Part shown: piece by piece, positions 43,736 to 55,505 of the stretch
Position numbering within the stretch: the stretch's first letter is position 1
Layout: every line of letters starts with the position of its first letter
NCBI GenBank assembly: GCA_028751875.1
Contig: CM054145.1
Span: 976,329-1,040,328, forward strand
Length of the DNA stretch: 64,000 nucleotides
Direction: 5' to 3'
From: Rapana venosa
Taxonomy: Eukaryota; Mollusca; Gastropoda; Neogastropoda; Muricidae
The notes under the pieces: model-generated
What the model saw: only the letters and a program-made list of their open reading frames with translations
What the model was told of the DNA's origin: nothing
The model's database searches: none
Position numbers and translations under genes: made by a program

Positions 43736-43869
43736 GTGTGTGTTTTAAAATAATTATACTTGGTGGTTGGTTTGTCCACTACATCTTAGATCCTGATGGA
43801 TTCCATTTTGATCTGATAATGTTTACAGTTCAACGTATCAGGTTTTTGTTTTGTTTTGTGTTAATCATC

Positions 43870-44040
43870 TTGTTGTCTGACAGTGTGGACACCATTGTGT
43901 AGGAGTGCCAACAGCATTGTTGTGTGACAGAAGTGACATTGTCTGACAGTGTGGACACCATTGTGTAGGAGTGCCAACAGCATTGTTGTGTGACAGTATT
44001 GACATTGTCTGACAGTGTGGAGGGATTGTGCCTGTGTGTG
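43870..44040. repeat. 66-bp minisatellite before exon 12
   Basis: About 2.4 units with TTGTCTGACAGTGTGGACAC, CATTGTGTAGGAGTGCC and AACAGCATTGTTGTGTGACA. It ends at the GT-rich acceptor of exon 12. TTGTCTGACAG is itself acceptor-like. Confidence 0.9.
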
Positions 44041-44048
44041 TGTGTCAG

Positions 44049-44268
44049 ATCTGCGGCTGAAGTTCATGACGGCCCTGATGGTCATCGCAACGCATCACGG
44101 TGCCACATCACGCTGCGCTTTGGCGGGGGTGTCTACAGGGAGACTTTGTGCCGTGTTGGCCACAACTACCGAACTTTGGCCGAGTTGTGCCTCCATCACG
44201 GGGCCCTCATCAACTTCTACCTCGTTCACCATGGCCTTGTCGACTCCCCCTCCTCCAATGGCCTCTAC
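44049..44268 (+). CDS. TMEM181: TMEM181 coding exon 12 (helices 7-8), several frameshifts
   Basis: The acceptor is GTGTGTCAG. It opens DLRLKFMTALMVI, then conserved pieces appear in changing frames: ITLRFGGG (from 44107), LQGDFVP (from 44133), VLATT (from 44153), NYRTLAEL (from 44164), NFYL, FTMAL, and VDSPSSNGLY up to 44268. Their order equals that of the family (DLRLKFLTAL...LRFGAQVLQDNFV...NFYLYTLAF..SPS.NALY). The exon is about five bases shorter than an equal-length family exon, and the expected terminal G before the donor is missing. This looks like scattered single-base deletions rather than alternative splicing. Confidence 0.8.
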
Positions 44269-44284
44269 GTCAGCACTCCTCTCT

Positions 44285-44395
44285 CTTCGTCTCTCTCTCT
44301 CTCTCTCGTCTCTGTCTCTCTCTCCTTCTCTTCTCTCTCTGTCTCTCTCTCTGTCTCTGTTTCTTTGTCTTTGACTGTCTCTCTTTCTCTCACAC
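44285..44395. repeat. (TCTC)n tract after exon 12
   Basis: Imperfect CT microsatellite starting about 15 bases after the donor. Confidence 0.85.
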
Positions 44396-44549
44396 ACATA
44401 TTGTTATCCTAAGTGGTAGTTTTGTAACTGACCTTTTGTTATACAACAACATTTTGTCATTATTATTGCTTGCCCCCCAACCAAAATACTAAACAGTTTG
44501 GCGACCCCCTTCATGTAAGGGCCTATGGCCTTTTTGTGAATAAATTGAG

Positions 44550-45493
44550 TTCCCTCATCTGCCATGTCCCTGTTCTTTGTGTCACCCTGTTAGTTCATCT
44601 GCCATGTCCCTGTTCTTTGTGTCACCCTGTTAGTTCATCTGCCGTGTCCCTGTTCTTTGTGTCACCCTGTTAGTTCATCTGCCGTGTCCCTGTTCTTTGT
44701 GTCACCCTGTTAGTTCATCTGCCGTGTCCCTGTTCTTTGTGTCACCCTGTTAGTTCATCTGCCGTGTCCCTGTTCTTTGTGTCACCCTGTTAGTTCATCT
44801 GCCGTGTCCCTGTTCTTTGTGTCGCCTCGTTCATCTGCCGTGTCCCTGTTCTTTGTGTCGCCTCGTTCATCTGCCGTGTCCCTGTTCTTTGTGTTGCCTC
44901 GTTCATCTGCCGTGTCCCTGTTCTTTGTGTCGCCATTAGTTCATCTGCCGTGTCCCTGTTCTTTGTGTCGCCTCGTTATCATCTGCCGTGTCCCTGTTCT
45001 TTGTGTTCGCCCTGTTACATCTGCCGTGTCCCTGTTCTTTGTGTCGCCCTGTTAGTTCATCTGCGTGTCCCTGTTCTTTGTGTCGCCCTGTTGTCATCTG
45101 CGTCCTTCTTGTCCCTGTGTCATGCCGTGTCCCTGTTCTTTGTGTCGCCCTGTTAGTTCATCTGCCGTGTCCCTGTTCTTTGTGTCACCCTGTTAGTTCA
45201 TCTGCCGTGTCCCTGTTCTTTGTGTCACCCTGTTAGTTCATCTGCCGTGTCCCTGTTCTTTGTGTCACCTCGTTCATCTGCCGTGTCCCTGTTCTTTGTG
45301 TCGCCTTGTTCATCTGCCGTGTCCCTGTTCTTTGTGTCACCCTGTTAGTTCATATGCCGTGTCCCTGTTCTTTGTGTCACCCTGTTAGTGCATCTACCGT
45401 GTCCCTGTTCTTTGTGTCACCCTGTTAGTTCATCTGCCGTGTCCCTGTTCTTTGTGTCACCCTGTTAGTTCATCTGCCGTGTCCCTGTTCAAA
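44550..45493. repeat. 40-bp minisatellite in intron 12
   Basis: About 24 units with GTTAGTTCATCTGCCGTGTC, CCTGTTCTTTGTGTCACCCT. A shorter 32-bp variant (CGCCTCGTTCATC) is interspersed. Units around 44930-45120 are ragged with small gaps. Confidence 0.93.
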
Positions 45494-45853
45494 GCATATG
45501 CCCTTTCACAGCAGCAGCATTACGTCATCCTCATTGTCATTGATTATCATGCATTAAAAAAAAAAATTGCCTGATTCGGTGGTCCTGGTTTCTCTGGTCT
45601 CATGGTGACCTCAGATTCGGTTCCCCCATACACTTCTGTGCCTGTGGTGAGTTTGTGTCAAAGCCTTTGGGGTTGGAGGTTCGCGGGGGACGGTCGTTGG
45701 AGGGACGTTGTGGTGGTTGCCACCTGGGGTGGGCAACTCACTCAGTCTGGCTCCACGACTGAGCTAATACTGTCGTTAGTAGGGGGCTTAGTAGGTGGTG
45801 TCCTCTCTAACACACTGAACACCACCAAATGGACCCAGCAGCAGTGCAGGGCC
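45494..45853 (+). mobile_element. Interspersed element E, forward copy
   Basis: It begins exactly where the 40-bp array ends (AAAGCATATGCCC), has an A-run, AGTTTGTGTCAAAGCCTTTG, and ends near AACACCACCAAATGGACCCA. Reverse relative at 21948-22318. GC-rich sequence up to 46020 may belong to the same element. Confidence 0.75.
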
Positions 45854-46294
45854 CCTCTGGCTGGTGGCCTCACGGCGGCCTGATAGTGATGGGCTCCCTG
45901 TGGACTTCCGACCCTGAGTATGAGACATAACGAATCTGGGTGTGGCTGTGGAGGGGAGATGGAAATGAGCGGCGTGGGAGCAGTGGGACGGGGATCGTCA
46001 GAAGATGAGGCAGCCCAAAACAAAACAAAAAAAAATTTGCGGAAATCCGCGAAAAAAAAAGAAGAAACCAATGAAAACCCAGTTAGGCCTAAAGGGATGT
46101 AACTGTTCTACTCGGATTACTTCCCTTCTCTTCTTGACATTGCCAGTCATCACTAGGTAGCTAGGTATTGGGTTTTCATGACAGGGATGGACCAGAAAGG
46201 GGATGGTAGGAAGAGGGAAGGGGGAGAGTGGGTGGTGGTGGTGGTGATGGGCTTTCACTGACTGTTCCACTTCAGCTGTGGGTGGCCTCAGCAG

Positions 46295-46745
<451 letters not shown>

Positions 46746-47045
46746 ACATTTGTTTAGATATGCCCTTATTTTTGCTATGATTACTTGGGTATAAAATCTC
46801 GTTTTGGGTTGAAGAAATGACTGATAAAGGAGAGCTTATTTAAGGGCAGAGATTGCTTAGTATGAAGAACTGAAATTAATTTAAGGAGAGGCTGTTTTAC
46901 AGCCTGGAATTACTGACAAACCTTCAGCTTGCCCCCTGACCCCCACAAGGGGCTCTGCCCCTTGACCCTGCCAGGGGTCAAATACCTGCTGGACCCCCAA
47001 CCATTTCAGGGGAAAACACTTTTCCCTCAGTGCCATCCATGTCTG

Positions 47046-47201
47046 TCAGTCAGAAGAGAAGGAATTACAAAACATGAACATGGATCTTGGATACAAATGT
47101 TTATGAGGTAGGACATTCTTCCACAGCTCAGAAACATGTGGACATTCCATTATAAAGTGAAAAAACTCATCTCCTATTGTTTTCATGTTGCATTGTTTGC
47201 T

Positions 47202-47205
<4 letters not shown>
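47046..47205 (-). pseudogene. LINE 3' end fragment (reverse)
   Basis: The reverse strand reads KQCNMKTIGDEFHFIMECPH, VSELWKNVLPHKHLYP, then a Ser/Phe-rich end. This is the CxxC..H..C tail motif of a non-LTR retrotransposon, related to 27700-28330. A CA microsatellite truncates it at the 5' side. Confidence 0.75.
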
Positions 47206-47232
<27 letters not shown>

Positions 47233-47238
47233 TGACAC

Positions 47239-47303
<65 letters not shown>
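47205..47303. repeat. CA microsatellite
   Basis: A nearly pure CA run between a LINE fragment and a SINE body. Confidence 0.95.
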
Positions 47304-47305
<2 letters not shown>

Positions 47306-47494
47306 GTTCGATTCCCATTCAAGGGGATGTTCTCCCCTGGAGTTAACATCAGTGCAGACTCCGCTCTCCCCAAAAGTCCTTCAGGTGAGACTCTAAACTG
47401 AGGCCCCATGTGCGAAAGCACGCAGAACATCTTGCGCACGTGTTAAATCCTGTTCCGCTTTTCATAAGAGTGGGGGGGGGGGGGGGGGGGGGGG
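47304..47494 (+). mobile_element. SINE family A, body, plus G-run
   Basis: Box B-like GGTTCGATTCCC is followed by GAGTTAACATCAGTGCAGAC, CAGAACATCTTGCGCACGTG and TTAAATCCTGTTCCGC. It ends in a G homopolymer of about 24 bases. Box A has been replaced by the CA repeat. Confidence 0.8.
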
Positions 47495-48189
47495 TATATG
47501 TTTGTCAAAGTTGATGAATTTTAATTTTGCATCATAATAAGTGGTCAGGATGAGGGGTGAGGTGTTTTATACTCATTTTGAAAGCAAAAGGAAATGACAT
47601 TATGCCGAATTTCTTCAACACAAAATAAAGAAAGCTTATGATTTTAGAATCAGTCAAAATCAACCCCCTGCCCCCCACCAGCTGAAAGTTGCTTCTAGGG
47701 GAAAAGTGGGTCAGGTGCACTACCACTCATTTCATGGTGGAGCATCACAAAGGGTTTCACCTGCTAGTTGATTGTCAGCGATGCCTGCATGTCCTATCAG
47801 TCCATCATATGGGGAGTCTTTGTTTTCGGTTCTGTCTGGAGCTTGGAGGTTGACTGATGTTACATATGCAACCATTTTTACCCACTGTTAAGGAAGTCAC
47901 ATTCCGACTCTGGGGATACTTGTTGATTGTCATTGATTTTGTCGTAAGTCCTACAACTTGTTGAATATCATTACTGTGTTGTGTTTTTTCTCATGTCTTA
48001 CAACATTACTGTGTTGTGTTTGACAGTCATAGTTCACCACTTCACTTGCAACTTGTGGGTTATTTTCGTTTTATTTTTATTTGTTTGTTTGTGCTTTATT
48101 TCTATTTCCTTTTATTTTTATTTCCTTGGCTCATCCTACCTGCATACCCAGTAGGGGTGACTGACAAGATTAAAGTCATTAATGATATG
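47495..48189. other. Intron 12 stretch, mostly unassigned
   Basis: Unique A/T-rich sequence. 47857-47910 resembles part of SINE family C (CATATGCAACCATTTTTACC, GACTCTGGGGATACTTG). Otherwise nothing is recognised. Confidence 0.45.
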
Positions 48190-48296
48190 TGTGTGTGTGT
48201 GTGCATGTCTGTGTGTGTGTGCATGTCTGTGTGTGTGTGTGTGCATGTATGTGTGTGTGTGTGCATGTGTGCGTGTGTGTGTGCATGTGTGTGTGC
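48190..48296. repeat. GT microsatellite ending in the exon 13 acceptor
   Basis: (GT)n with regular GCATGT interruptions, running directly into GTGTGTGCAG. Confidence 0.93.
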
Positions 48297-48298
48297 AG

Positions 48299-48365
48299 AA
48301 TCCCACTTCAAAGACAACCCAGCCCTGTCCATGCTGAATGACTCGGATGAAGAAGTCCATTACTC
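48299..48365 (+). CDS. TMEM181: TMEM181 coding exon 13 (cytoplasmic tail)
   Basis: The acceptor lies at the end of a long (GT)n tract, GTGTGTGCAG; the donor is GTAAGTTG. After two bases (AA) that need a preceding G to make Glu, it reads SHFKDNPALSMLNDSDEEVH and then YS. The family sequence is ESQLKDNPAFSMLNDSDDDVIYG. The acidic DSDEE motif lies in the cytoplasmic tail. It ends in phase 2. Confidence 0.93.
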
Positions 48366-48384
48366 GTAAGTTGAGTTGTTGCCA

Positions 48385-48640
48385 GTGTCAAACTGTTTTC
48401 ACCACACTGATGACAGGAATGACCTGTTTTCACCACACTGATGACAGGGATGACCTGTTTTCACCACACTGATGACAGGGGTGACCTGTTTTCACCACAC
48501 TGATGACGGGGTGACCTGTTTTCACCACACTGATGACAGGGGTGACCTGTTTTCACCACACTGATGACAGGGGTGACATGTTTTCACCACACTGATGACA
48601 GGGGTGACCTGTTTTCACCACACTGATAACGGCAGTGAAC
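48385..48640. repeat. 31-bp minisatellite
   Basis: About eight units of CCTGTTTTCACCACACTGAT plus GACAGGGGTGA, starting about 20 bases after the exon 13 donor. Confidence 0.93.
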
Positions 48641-48644
48641 TGTT

Positions 48645-50262
48645 CACATTGTTACATTTTCAGGTGTATCAATTCCAGTAGTTTACATTGTCAGGTGTAA
48701 CAGTTCCAGCAGTTCACATTGTTACATTGTCAGGTGTATCAATTCCAGCAGTTTACATTGTTACATTGTCAGGTGTATCATGTTACATTGTCAGGTGTAT
48801 CGATTCCAGTAGTTCACATTGTTACATTGTCAGGTGTATCAGTTCCAGCAGTTCACATTGTTACATTGTCAGGTGTATCAATTCCAGCAGTTTACATTGT
48901 TACATTGTCAGGTGTATCAATTCCAGTAGTTCACATTGTTACATTGTCAGGTGTAACAGTTCCAGCAGTTTACAATGTTACATTGTCAGATGTATCAGTT
49001 CCAGCAGTTCACATTGTTACATTGTCAGGTGTAACAGTTCCAGCAGTTCACATTGTTATATTGTCAGGTGTATCATGTTACATTGTCAGGTGTATAAATT
49101 CCAGTAGTTCACATTGTTACATTGTCAGGTGTAACAGTTCGAGCAGTTCACATTGTTATATTGGCAGGTGTATCATGTTACATTGTCAGGTGTATCAGTT
49201 TCAGCAGTTTACATTGTTACATTGTCAGGTGTATCAATTCCAGCAGTTTACATTGTTACATTGTCAGGTGTATCAATTCCAGCAGTTCACATTGTTACAT
49301 TGTCAGGTGTATCATGTTACATTGTCAGGTGTATCAGTTCGAGCAGTTCACATTGTTACATTGTCAGGTGTATCAGTTCCAGCAGTTCACATTGTTACAT
49401 TGTCTGGTGTATCAGTTCCAGCAGTTCACATTGTTACACTGTCAGGTGTATCAATTCTAGCAGTTCACATTGTTACATTGTCAGGTGTATCAGTTCCAGC
49501 AGTTTACATTGTTACATTGTCAGGTGTAACAGTTCCAGCAGTTTACATTGTTAGGTGAATCAGTTCCAGCAGTTCACATTGTTACATTGTCAGGTGTATC
49601 AATTCCAGTAGTTCACATTGTTACATTGTCAGGTGTATCATGTTACATTTTCAGGTGTATCAGTTTCAGCAGTTTACATTGTTACATTGTCAGGTGTATC
49701 AGTTCCAGCAGTTTACATTGTTACATTGTCAGGTGTATCAATTCCAGTAGTTTCCATTGTTACATTGTCAGGTGTATTATGTTACATTTTCAGGTGTATC
49801 AGTTTCAGCAGTTTACATTGTTACATTGTCAGGTGTATCAGTTCCAGCAGTTCACATTGTTACATTGTCTGGTGTATCAGTTCCAGCAGTTCACATTGTT
49901 ACACTGTCTGGTGTATCAATTCCAGCAGTTCACATTGTTACATTGTCAGGTGTATCAATTCCAGCAGTTCACATTGTTACATTGTCAGGTGTATCAATTC
50001 CAGCAGTTCAAGTTCAAGTTCACATTGTTACACTGTCAGGTGTATCATGTTACATTGTCAGGTGTATCATGTTACATTGTCAGGTGTATCAATTTCAGCA
50101 GTTCACATTGTTACACTGTCTGGTGTATCAGTTTCAGCAGTTCACATTGTTACATTGTCATTTGTATCAATTCCAGTAGTTCCCATTGTTACATTGTCAG
50201 GTGTATCAGTTTCAGCAGTTCACATTGTTACATTGTCAGGTGTATCAGTTCCAGCTTTCCAG
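48645..50262. repeat. 39-bp minisatellite
   Basis: Roughly 40 units containing GTGTATCAATTCCAGCAGTT and CACATTGTTACATTGTCAG. Short deletion variants (GTGTATCATGTTACATTGTC) recur. Each unit contains TTGTCAG followed by GTGTAT, an acceptor-like string next to a GT. It fills intron 13. Confidence 0.95.
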
Positions 50263-50383
50263 TTTGCTGGATATGTCACTCAGTGGATTGATTGATTGAA
50301 TGATGACTAACTGCATGGTCAGTTGGGTATATGAGTCAGTGTGGTTGACTTATCAATTGACTGACAACTGCCTGTGTTGACAG

Positions 50384-50456
50384 GTCAGACACAGAAGAGA
50401 CCACCCTGACCACCTTACCTCGCCAACGAGACAGCGATGAAGAAAACTTCCGATAG
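50384..50456 (+). CDS. TMEM181: TMEM181 terminal coding exon 14
   Basis: The acceptor is GTTGACAG. One base completes Ser, then SDTEETTLTTLPRQR, DSDEENFR and a TAG stop at 50454-50456. The acidic serine-rich ending (SDSDEE-like) resembles the vertebrate tail, which also ends in acidic and serine residues, but the middle of the tail is not conserved. The phase matches exon 13. Confidence 0.85.
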
Positions 50457-50690
50457 CGGGAAGACAGCTGTTCCTGAGAGTGCTGTGCCCTTGGGGAGGG
50501 AGTGTCCCTGAGAGTACTGTGCCCTTGGGGAGGGAGTTGTGTGCTGCCGATGATGGTGATTTGTGTTTGTGCTGTGACGAAGCGCTGTGCACTGACGTTG
50601 GTTTGTGGCCTCCGCAAATCAATCCTTGGTCTTCCAACACGCTGCTGTGGGGAACCTCAGCTGCCTGCCTGCACCTCCCATAGACCATGA
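50457..50690 (+). other. Start of the probable TMEM181 3' UTR
   Basis: Unique sequence after the stop codon, containing a short direct repeat (GTGCCCTTGGGGAGGGAGT appears twice at 50486-50538). No further coding exon is expected. Confidence 0.6.
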
Positions 50691-50691
50691 G

Positions 50692-51045
50692 ATGTCTGCA
50701 GAGCAGCTTCAGAAGACAGGGAGACAGCCAGGTGTGTAGTGCAGACAGGAGGATAGTAGGAACAGAAGAGGGGGAGACAGCCAGGTGTGTAGTGCAGACA
50801 GGAGGATAGTAGGAACAGAAGAGGGGGAGACAGCCAGGTGTGTAGTGCAGACAGGAGGATAGTAGGAACAGAAGAGGGGGAGACAGCCAGGTGTGTAGTG
50901 CAGACAGGAGGATAGTAGGAACAGAAGAGGGGGAGACAGCCAGGTGTGTAGTGCAGACAGGAGGATAGTAGGAACAGAAGACAGGGAGACAGCCAGGTGT
51001 GTAGTGCAGACAGGAGGATAGTAGGAACAGAAGAGGTGTATTTGT
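50692..51045. repeat. 53-bp minisatellite in the 3' UTR
   Basis: About 6.5 units with GACAGCCAGGTGTGTAGTGC, AGACAGGAGGATAGTAGGAA and CAGAAGAGG. Confidence 0.93.
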
Positions 51046-51106
51046 ATCAGTGCAGACACAATAGTATAGACACAAGAGATAAGGTGACCACAGTGAATTC
51101 TATGTA

Positions 51107-52285
51107 TAGTCAGGTGTTTTGCTACAGTGGAGTATAGGGGTGGATTGCTACAGTGGAGTATAGGGGTGGATTGCTACAGTGGAGTATAGGGGTGGATTGC
51201 TACAGTGGAGTATAGGGGTGGATTGCTACAGTGGAGTATAGGGGTGGATTGCTACAGTGGAGTATAGGGGTGGATTGCTACAGTGGAGTATAGGGGTGGA
51301 TTGCTACAGTGGAGTATAGGGGTGGATTGCTACAGTGGAGTATAGGGGGTGGGTGATTGCTACAGTGAGTTATAGGGGTGGATTGCTACAGTGGAGTATA
51401 GGGTGGATTGCTACGGTGGAGTATAGGGTGGATGCAAACAGTGGAGTATAGGGTGGATTGCTGCAGTGGAGTATAGGGGTGGATTGCTGCAGTGGAGTAT
51501 AGGGGGTGGGGGGGATTGCTACAGTGGGTATAGGGTGGATTGTACAGTGGAGTATAGGGGTGGTTGCTACAGTGGAGTATAGGGGTGGTGCTACAGTGGA
51601 GTATAGGGTGGATTGCTACAGTGGAGATAGGGTGGATTGCTACAGTGGAGTAAGGGGTGGATTGCTACAGTGAGTATAGGGGTGGATGTACAGTGGAGTA
51701 TAGGGTGGATTGCTACAGTGGAGTATAGGGTGGATTGCTACAGTGGATGTAAGGGTGGATGCTACAGTGGAGTATAGGGGTGGATTGCTGCAGTGGAGTA
51801 TAGGGTGTGATTGCTGCAGTGGATATAGGGTGGATTGCTACAGTGGAGTATAGGGGTGATGCTGCAGTGGGTATAGGGTGGATTGCACAGTGGAGTATAG
51901 GGTGGATGCTACAGTGGAGTATAGGGTGGTATTGCTTCAGTGGAGTATAGGGTGGATTGCTACAGTGGAGTATAGGGGTGGATTGCTGCAGTGGAGTATA
52001 GGGGGTGGATTGCTACAGTGGAGTATAGGGGTGGATTGCTACAGTGGAGTATAGGGGTGGATTGCTACAGTGGAGTATAGGGGTGGATTGCTACAGTGGA
52101 GTATAGGGGTGGATTGCTACAGTGGAGTATAGGGGTGGATTGCTACAGTGGAGTATAGGGGTGGATTGCTACAGTGGAGTATAGGGGTGGATTGCTACAG
52201 TGGAGTATAGGGGTGGATTGCTGCAGTGGAGTATAGGGGTGGATTGCTGCAGTGGAGTATAGGGGTGGATTGCTACAGTGGAAGT
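51107..52285. repeat. 26-bp minisatellite
   Basis: About 45 units of TGGATTGCTACAGTGGAGTA plus TAGGGG. Both ends are near-perfect. The middle (51340-51960) has frequent one-base gaps. Confidence 0.95.
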
Positions 52286-52420
52286 GGCTGTTGTTGAGAA
52301 GTGTCAGTGGCTGGCATAGTCTTTTTTTTTTTCAATGTGAAGATTGTTTGGTAGAGGGAAAAACAGTGGGTTGAGGTCAGTACACTACTGCTTTGTAAAA
52401 TGCCACTGGCGAGCTCTTGT

Positions 52421-52424
<4 letters not shown>

Positions 52425-52468
<44 letters not shown>
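52425..52468. repeat. GT microsatellite
   Basis: Pure (GT)n of about 44 bp. Confidence 0.95.
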
Positions 52469-52470
<2 letters not shown>

Positions 52471-52629
52471 GGTTGTCTAGACTGTTTAAGAGTGAAAAAT
52501 AATGGGTTCTGTTTGCCTCTACCATTATGCCGTTGACAAAAGAAAAGAAATCCATTAATATGTTTAGAGTGATTGAGACGTAATGAATGCTAACTAAAAT
52601 CATTGGGGTGTGGCTATGAATATGGCAGA

Positions 52630-52970
52630 TTATATATCTACCTGAATAGGTACAAGTTGGAATGGGTTCTGTGAGATTCCCATGTTGGTTTGAGCTAAGG
52701 AGAACAAACACTGCTGGATGTCTGAATGAGTTTACTACTATACCTGAATGGGTATAGGTCTGAATGGGTTCTGTGAAAATCCATTACTGGTATAAAGCAA
52801 AGGAGAACAAACATTCCTGGATGTCTGAATGAATTTACAAATTATATACCTGAATGGGTATAAGTCTGAATGTGTTCTGTGAAAATCCATTATTGATGTG
52901 AGTAAAGGAGTGCAAATACGCTTGAGTAGGTAGAGGTGTGAATGAATTCTGAAACTGGTAGTGTGTCTAT
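52630..52970. repeat. ~100-bp diverged tandem repeat
   Basis: Three to four diverged units with ACCTGAATGGGTATAGGTCT, GAATGGGTTCTGTGAAAATC and CTGGATGTCTGAATGA. Confidence 0.8.
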
Positions 52971-52974
52971 GTGG

Positions 52975-53355
52975 TGGCAAGTTTTGGGTAAGGAAGAGAA
53001 ACTGAGTGACACAATGCATGCTTGTAGTATTTGTCACTGTGGTTGAGGGTAAGGAAGAGAAACTGAGTGACACAATGCATGCTTGAAGTATTTGTCACTG
53101 TGGTTGAGGGTAAGGAAGAGAAACTGAGTGACACAATGCATGCTTGTAGTATTTGTCACTGTGGTTGAGGGTAAGGAAGAGAAACTGAGTGACACAATGC
53201 ATGCTTGAAGTATTTGTCACTGTGGTTGAGGGTAAGGAAGAGAAACTGAGTGACACAATGCATGCTTGAAGTATTTGTCACTGTGGTTGAGGGTAAGGAA
53301 GAGAAACTGAGTGACACAATGCATGCTTGAAGTATTTGTCACTGTGGTTGAGGCA
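52975..53355. repeat. 61-bp minisatellite
   Basis: Six units of GGTAAGGAAGAGAAACTGAG, TGACACAATGCATGCTTGAA and TTGTCACTGTGGTTGAG. Confidence 0.95.
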
Positions 53356-53359
53356 AGGA

Positions 53360-54125
53360 AAGACAGCACTGCGTACAGAATATAGAACAGTACAGAGGGA
53401 AAGGGAGTGTGTACAGAATATAGAACAGTACAGAGGGAAGGGCAGTGTGTACAGAATATAGAACAGTACAGAGGGAAAGGGAGTGTGTACAGAATATAGA
53501 ACAGTACAGAGGGAAAGGGAGTGTGTACAGAATATAGAACAGTACAGAGGGAAAGGGAGTGTGTACAGAATATAGAACAGTACAGTACAGAGGGAAAGGG
53601 AGCGTGTACAGAATATAGAACAGTACAGAGGGAAAGGGAGCGTGTACAGAATATAGAACAGTACAGAGGGAAAGGGAGCGTGTACAGAATATAGAACAGT
53701 ACAGAGGGAAAGGGAGCGTGTACAGAATATAGAACAGTACAGAGGGAAAGGGAGCGTGTACAGAATATAGAACAGTACAGAGGGAAAGGGAGTGTGTACA
53801 GAATATAGAACAGTACAGAGGGAAAGGGAGCGTGTACAGAATATAGAACAGTACAGAGGGAAAGGGAGTGTGTACAGAATATAGAACAGTACAGAGGGAA
53901 GGGCACTCTGTACAGAATCTAGAAGAGTACAGAGGGAAAGGGAGTGTGTACAGAATCTAGAAGAGTACAGAGGGAAAGGGAGTGTGTACAGAATATAGAA
54001 CAGTACAGAGGGAAGGGGAGTGTGTACAGAATATAGAACAGTACAGAGGGAAGGGCAGTGTGTACAGAATATAGAACAGTACAGAGGGAAGGGCAGTGTG
54101 TACAGAATATAAAACAGTACAGAGT
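53360..54125. repeat. 38-bp minisatellite
   Basis: About 20 units of TACAGAGGGAAAGGGAGTGT plus GTACAGAATATAGAACAG. CGTG and TGTG variants are grouped. It abuts the 61-bp array directly. Confidence 0.95.
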
Positions 54126-54171
54126 TGTACAGGGATGTGAATACAGACATAAACTGAAGGGAATCTGTTAT

Positions 54172-54340
54172 ACGGTCAGTCAGTCAGTCAGTCAGTCAGT
54201 CAGTGTGTAGAAGAGGGGATTATACGGTAGTCAGTCAGTCAGTGTGTAGAAGAGGGGATTATACAGTCAGTCAGTCAGTCAGTCAGTGTGTAGAAGAGGG
54301 GATTATACAGTCAGTCAGTCAGTGTGTAGAAGAGGGGACA
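54172..54340. repeat. (GTCA)n with GTGTAGAAGAGGGGATTATA spacer
   Basis: Four blocks of GTCA repeats separated by the same spacer. Confidence 0.92.
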
Positions 54341-55224
54341 GCAGCTCAGTCCATTGTGGAACAGCGTTCTTTGCAGTCTGATCCTGGTCTGTGTAATTTG
54401 TGAAGAACTGCACATTTCATTGAGCATTAATTTTTCCTCTGACAATGATGAATTCATGTTTTGTTTGTTGGTTTTTTGTTTCTTTTCCGGATGGTTTTTG
54501 TTGCTGCATGGTATTGCTTTTGAGAAAAGAAGAGGCAGTTTTGGGTGTGTGTCAGTGTGTCAGTGTGTTATGATACACTGCAGCCTTCGTTTTGAGGAAG
54601 AGTTGGGCAGTGTGTGGTACGAGTGTCAACAAGATTTGTAGACTTTTTCTGTTTATTTTTGGACAAAGAAAGATGTTATTTGGTATGTATGTTAAATTGA
54701 AGAATTTTATGTTTTTTGTTGGTTTTTTTTTCAAAGAGAGACTCTGTGTGTGTGTGTGTGTGTGTGTAAACGTTAGATTTATTTTGTTGATTTTGCAAAA
54801 AGGAGGGACAGTTTTGTGTGTGTGTTAACATATAGACTCTTTCTGTGTTTTGTTTTGTTTTTAAATGGAAAAGAGGGACAGCGTGTATATGTTTGAGTTA
54901 TGTCACTGCCAGAAATCAGTATAATTTTTGAACCACCAAATGTTACATCCAGTTTTCGTACTTGTAAAAAGTGGTGTTTTAGAGGACTGTTTTCTTCATT
55001 TCGTATATAAAATTCATAAAGGCAATCTCATATTCATTTTGATGATATGTATAAATATTGCAGATGACAGAACAGAAAGATGTGACAGTACTGATGTGGT
55101 CTTTGTGGTTGCAGGGCCTGTAAAAGTCATGGTTTCTGTAAGAGAGAATGTCCACTGCCATTTAGTTCCCACAAGTTTATCTCTGCATTTACATTCATTC
55201 TGAAGACATCTTGGGACGTCCTGT
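54341..55224. other. Unique sequence, probable 3' UTR
   Basis: T-rich unique sequence with short GT runs. No domain-bearing open frame is present. Confidence 0.4.
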
Positions 55225-55505
55225 GATTGAAAAAGCACATCAGTTATGTAAGGTTTGTATGCGACCGTTTTTGCCCAGCGTGAAGGTAGCTGCATTTGGA
55301 CTTTGGGGATGATCCTGGGTATGTTCATGTTTACGTAACCCATGGAATGCTGACATGAATGATGGGATCTTTGACGTGCATATTTGATCATCTGCATGTG
55401 CATTTATATGGGAATGAAGGCACTTGAAGTTGACTTGGGAGGTCATAAAAATGCCCACCCTTAACTCACCAGATGCCACCACCAGGATTCGAACCCATGG
55501 CTTTA
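55225..55505 (-). mobile_element. tRNA-derived SINE, family C
   Basis: The right end, reversed, gives GGGTTCGAATCCTGGTGGTG, a good box B. The body on the + strand has GCGACCGTTTTTGCCCAGCG, TGGGTATGTTCATGTTTACG, ATGGGATCTTTGACGTGCAT and AAAATGCCCACCCTTAACTC. I recall very similar elements in marine gastropod sequences. Confidence 0.75.

Noticed and set aside
44015..44412. Three overlapping open frames at exon 12, considered as overlapping or alternative coding exons
   Set aside because: Each frame carries a different consecutive piece of the same TMEM181 segment, which fits base losses in a single exon better than alternative coding.
48688..50295. Long open frames of Val/Ser/Cys-rich repeats
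   Set aside because: The 39-bp unit is a multiple of three and open in several frames at once. This is the intron 13 minisatellite.
53217..54150. Reverse-strand open frames of 229 and 290 codons with repeated FPLYCSIFCTH-type peptides resembling membrane segments
   Set aside because: They are translations of the 38-bp and 61-bp arrays. Frames change between units and no other gene signal is present.
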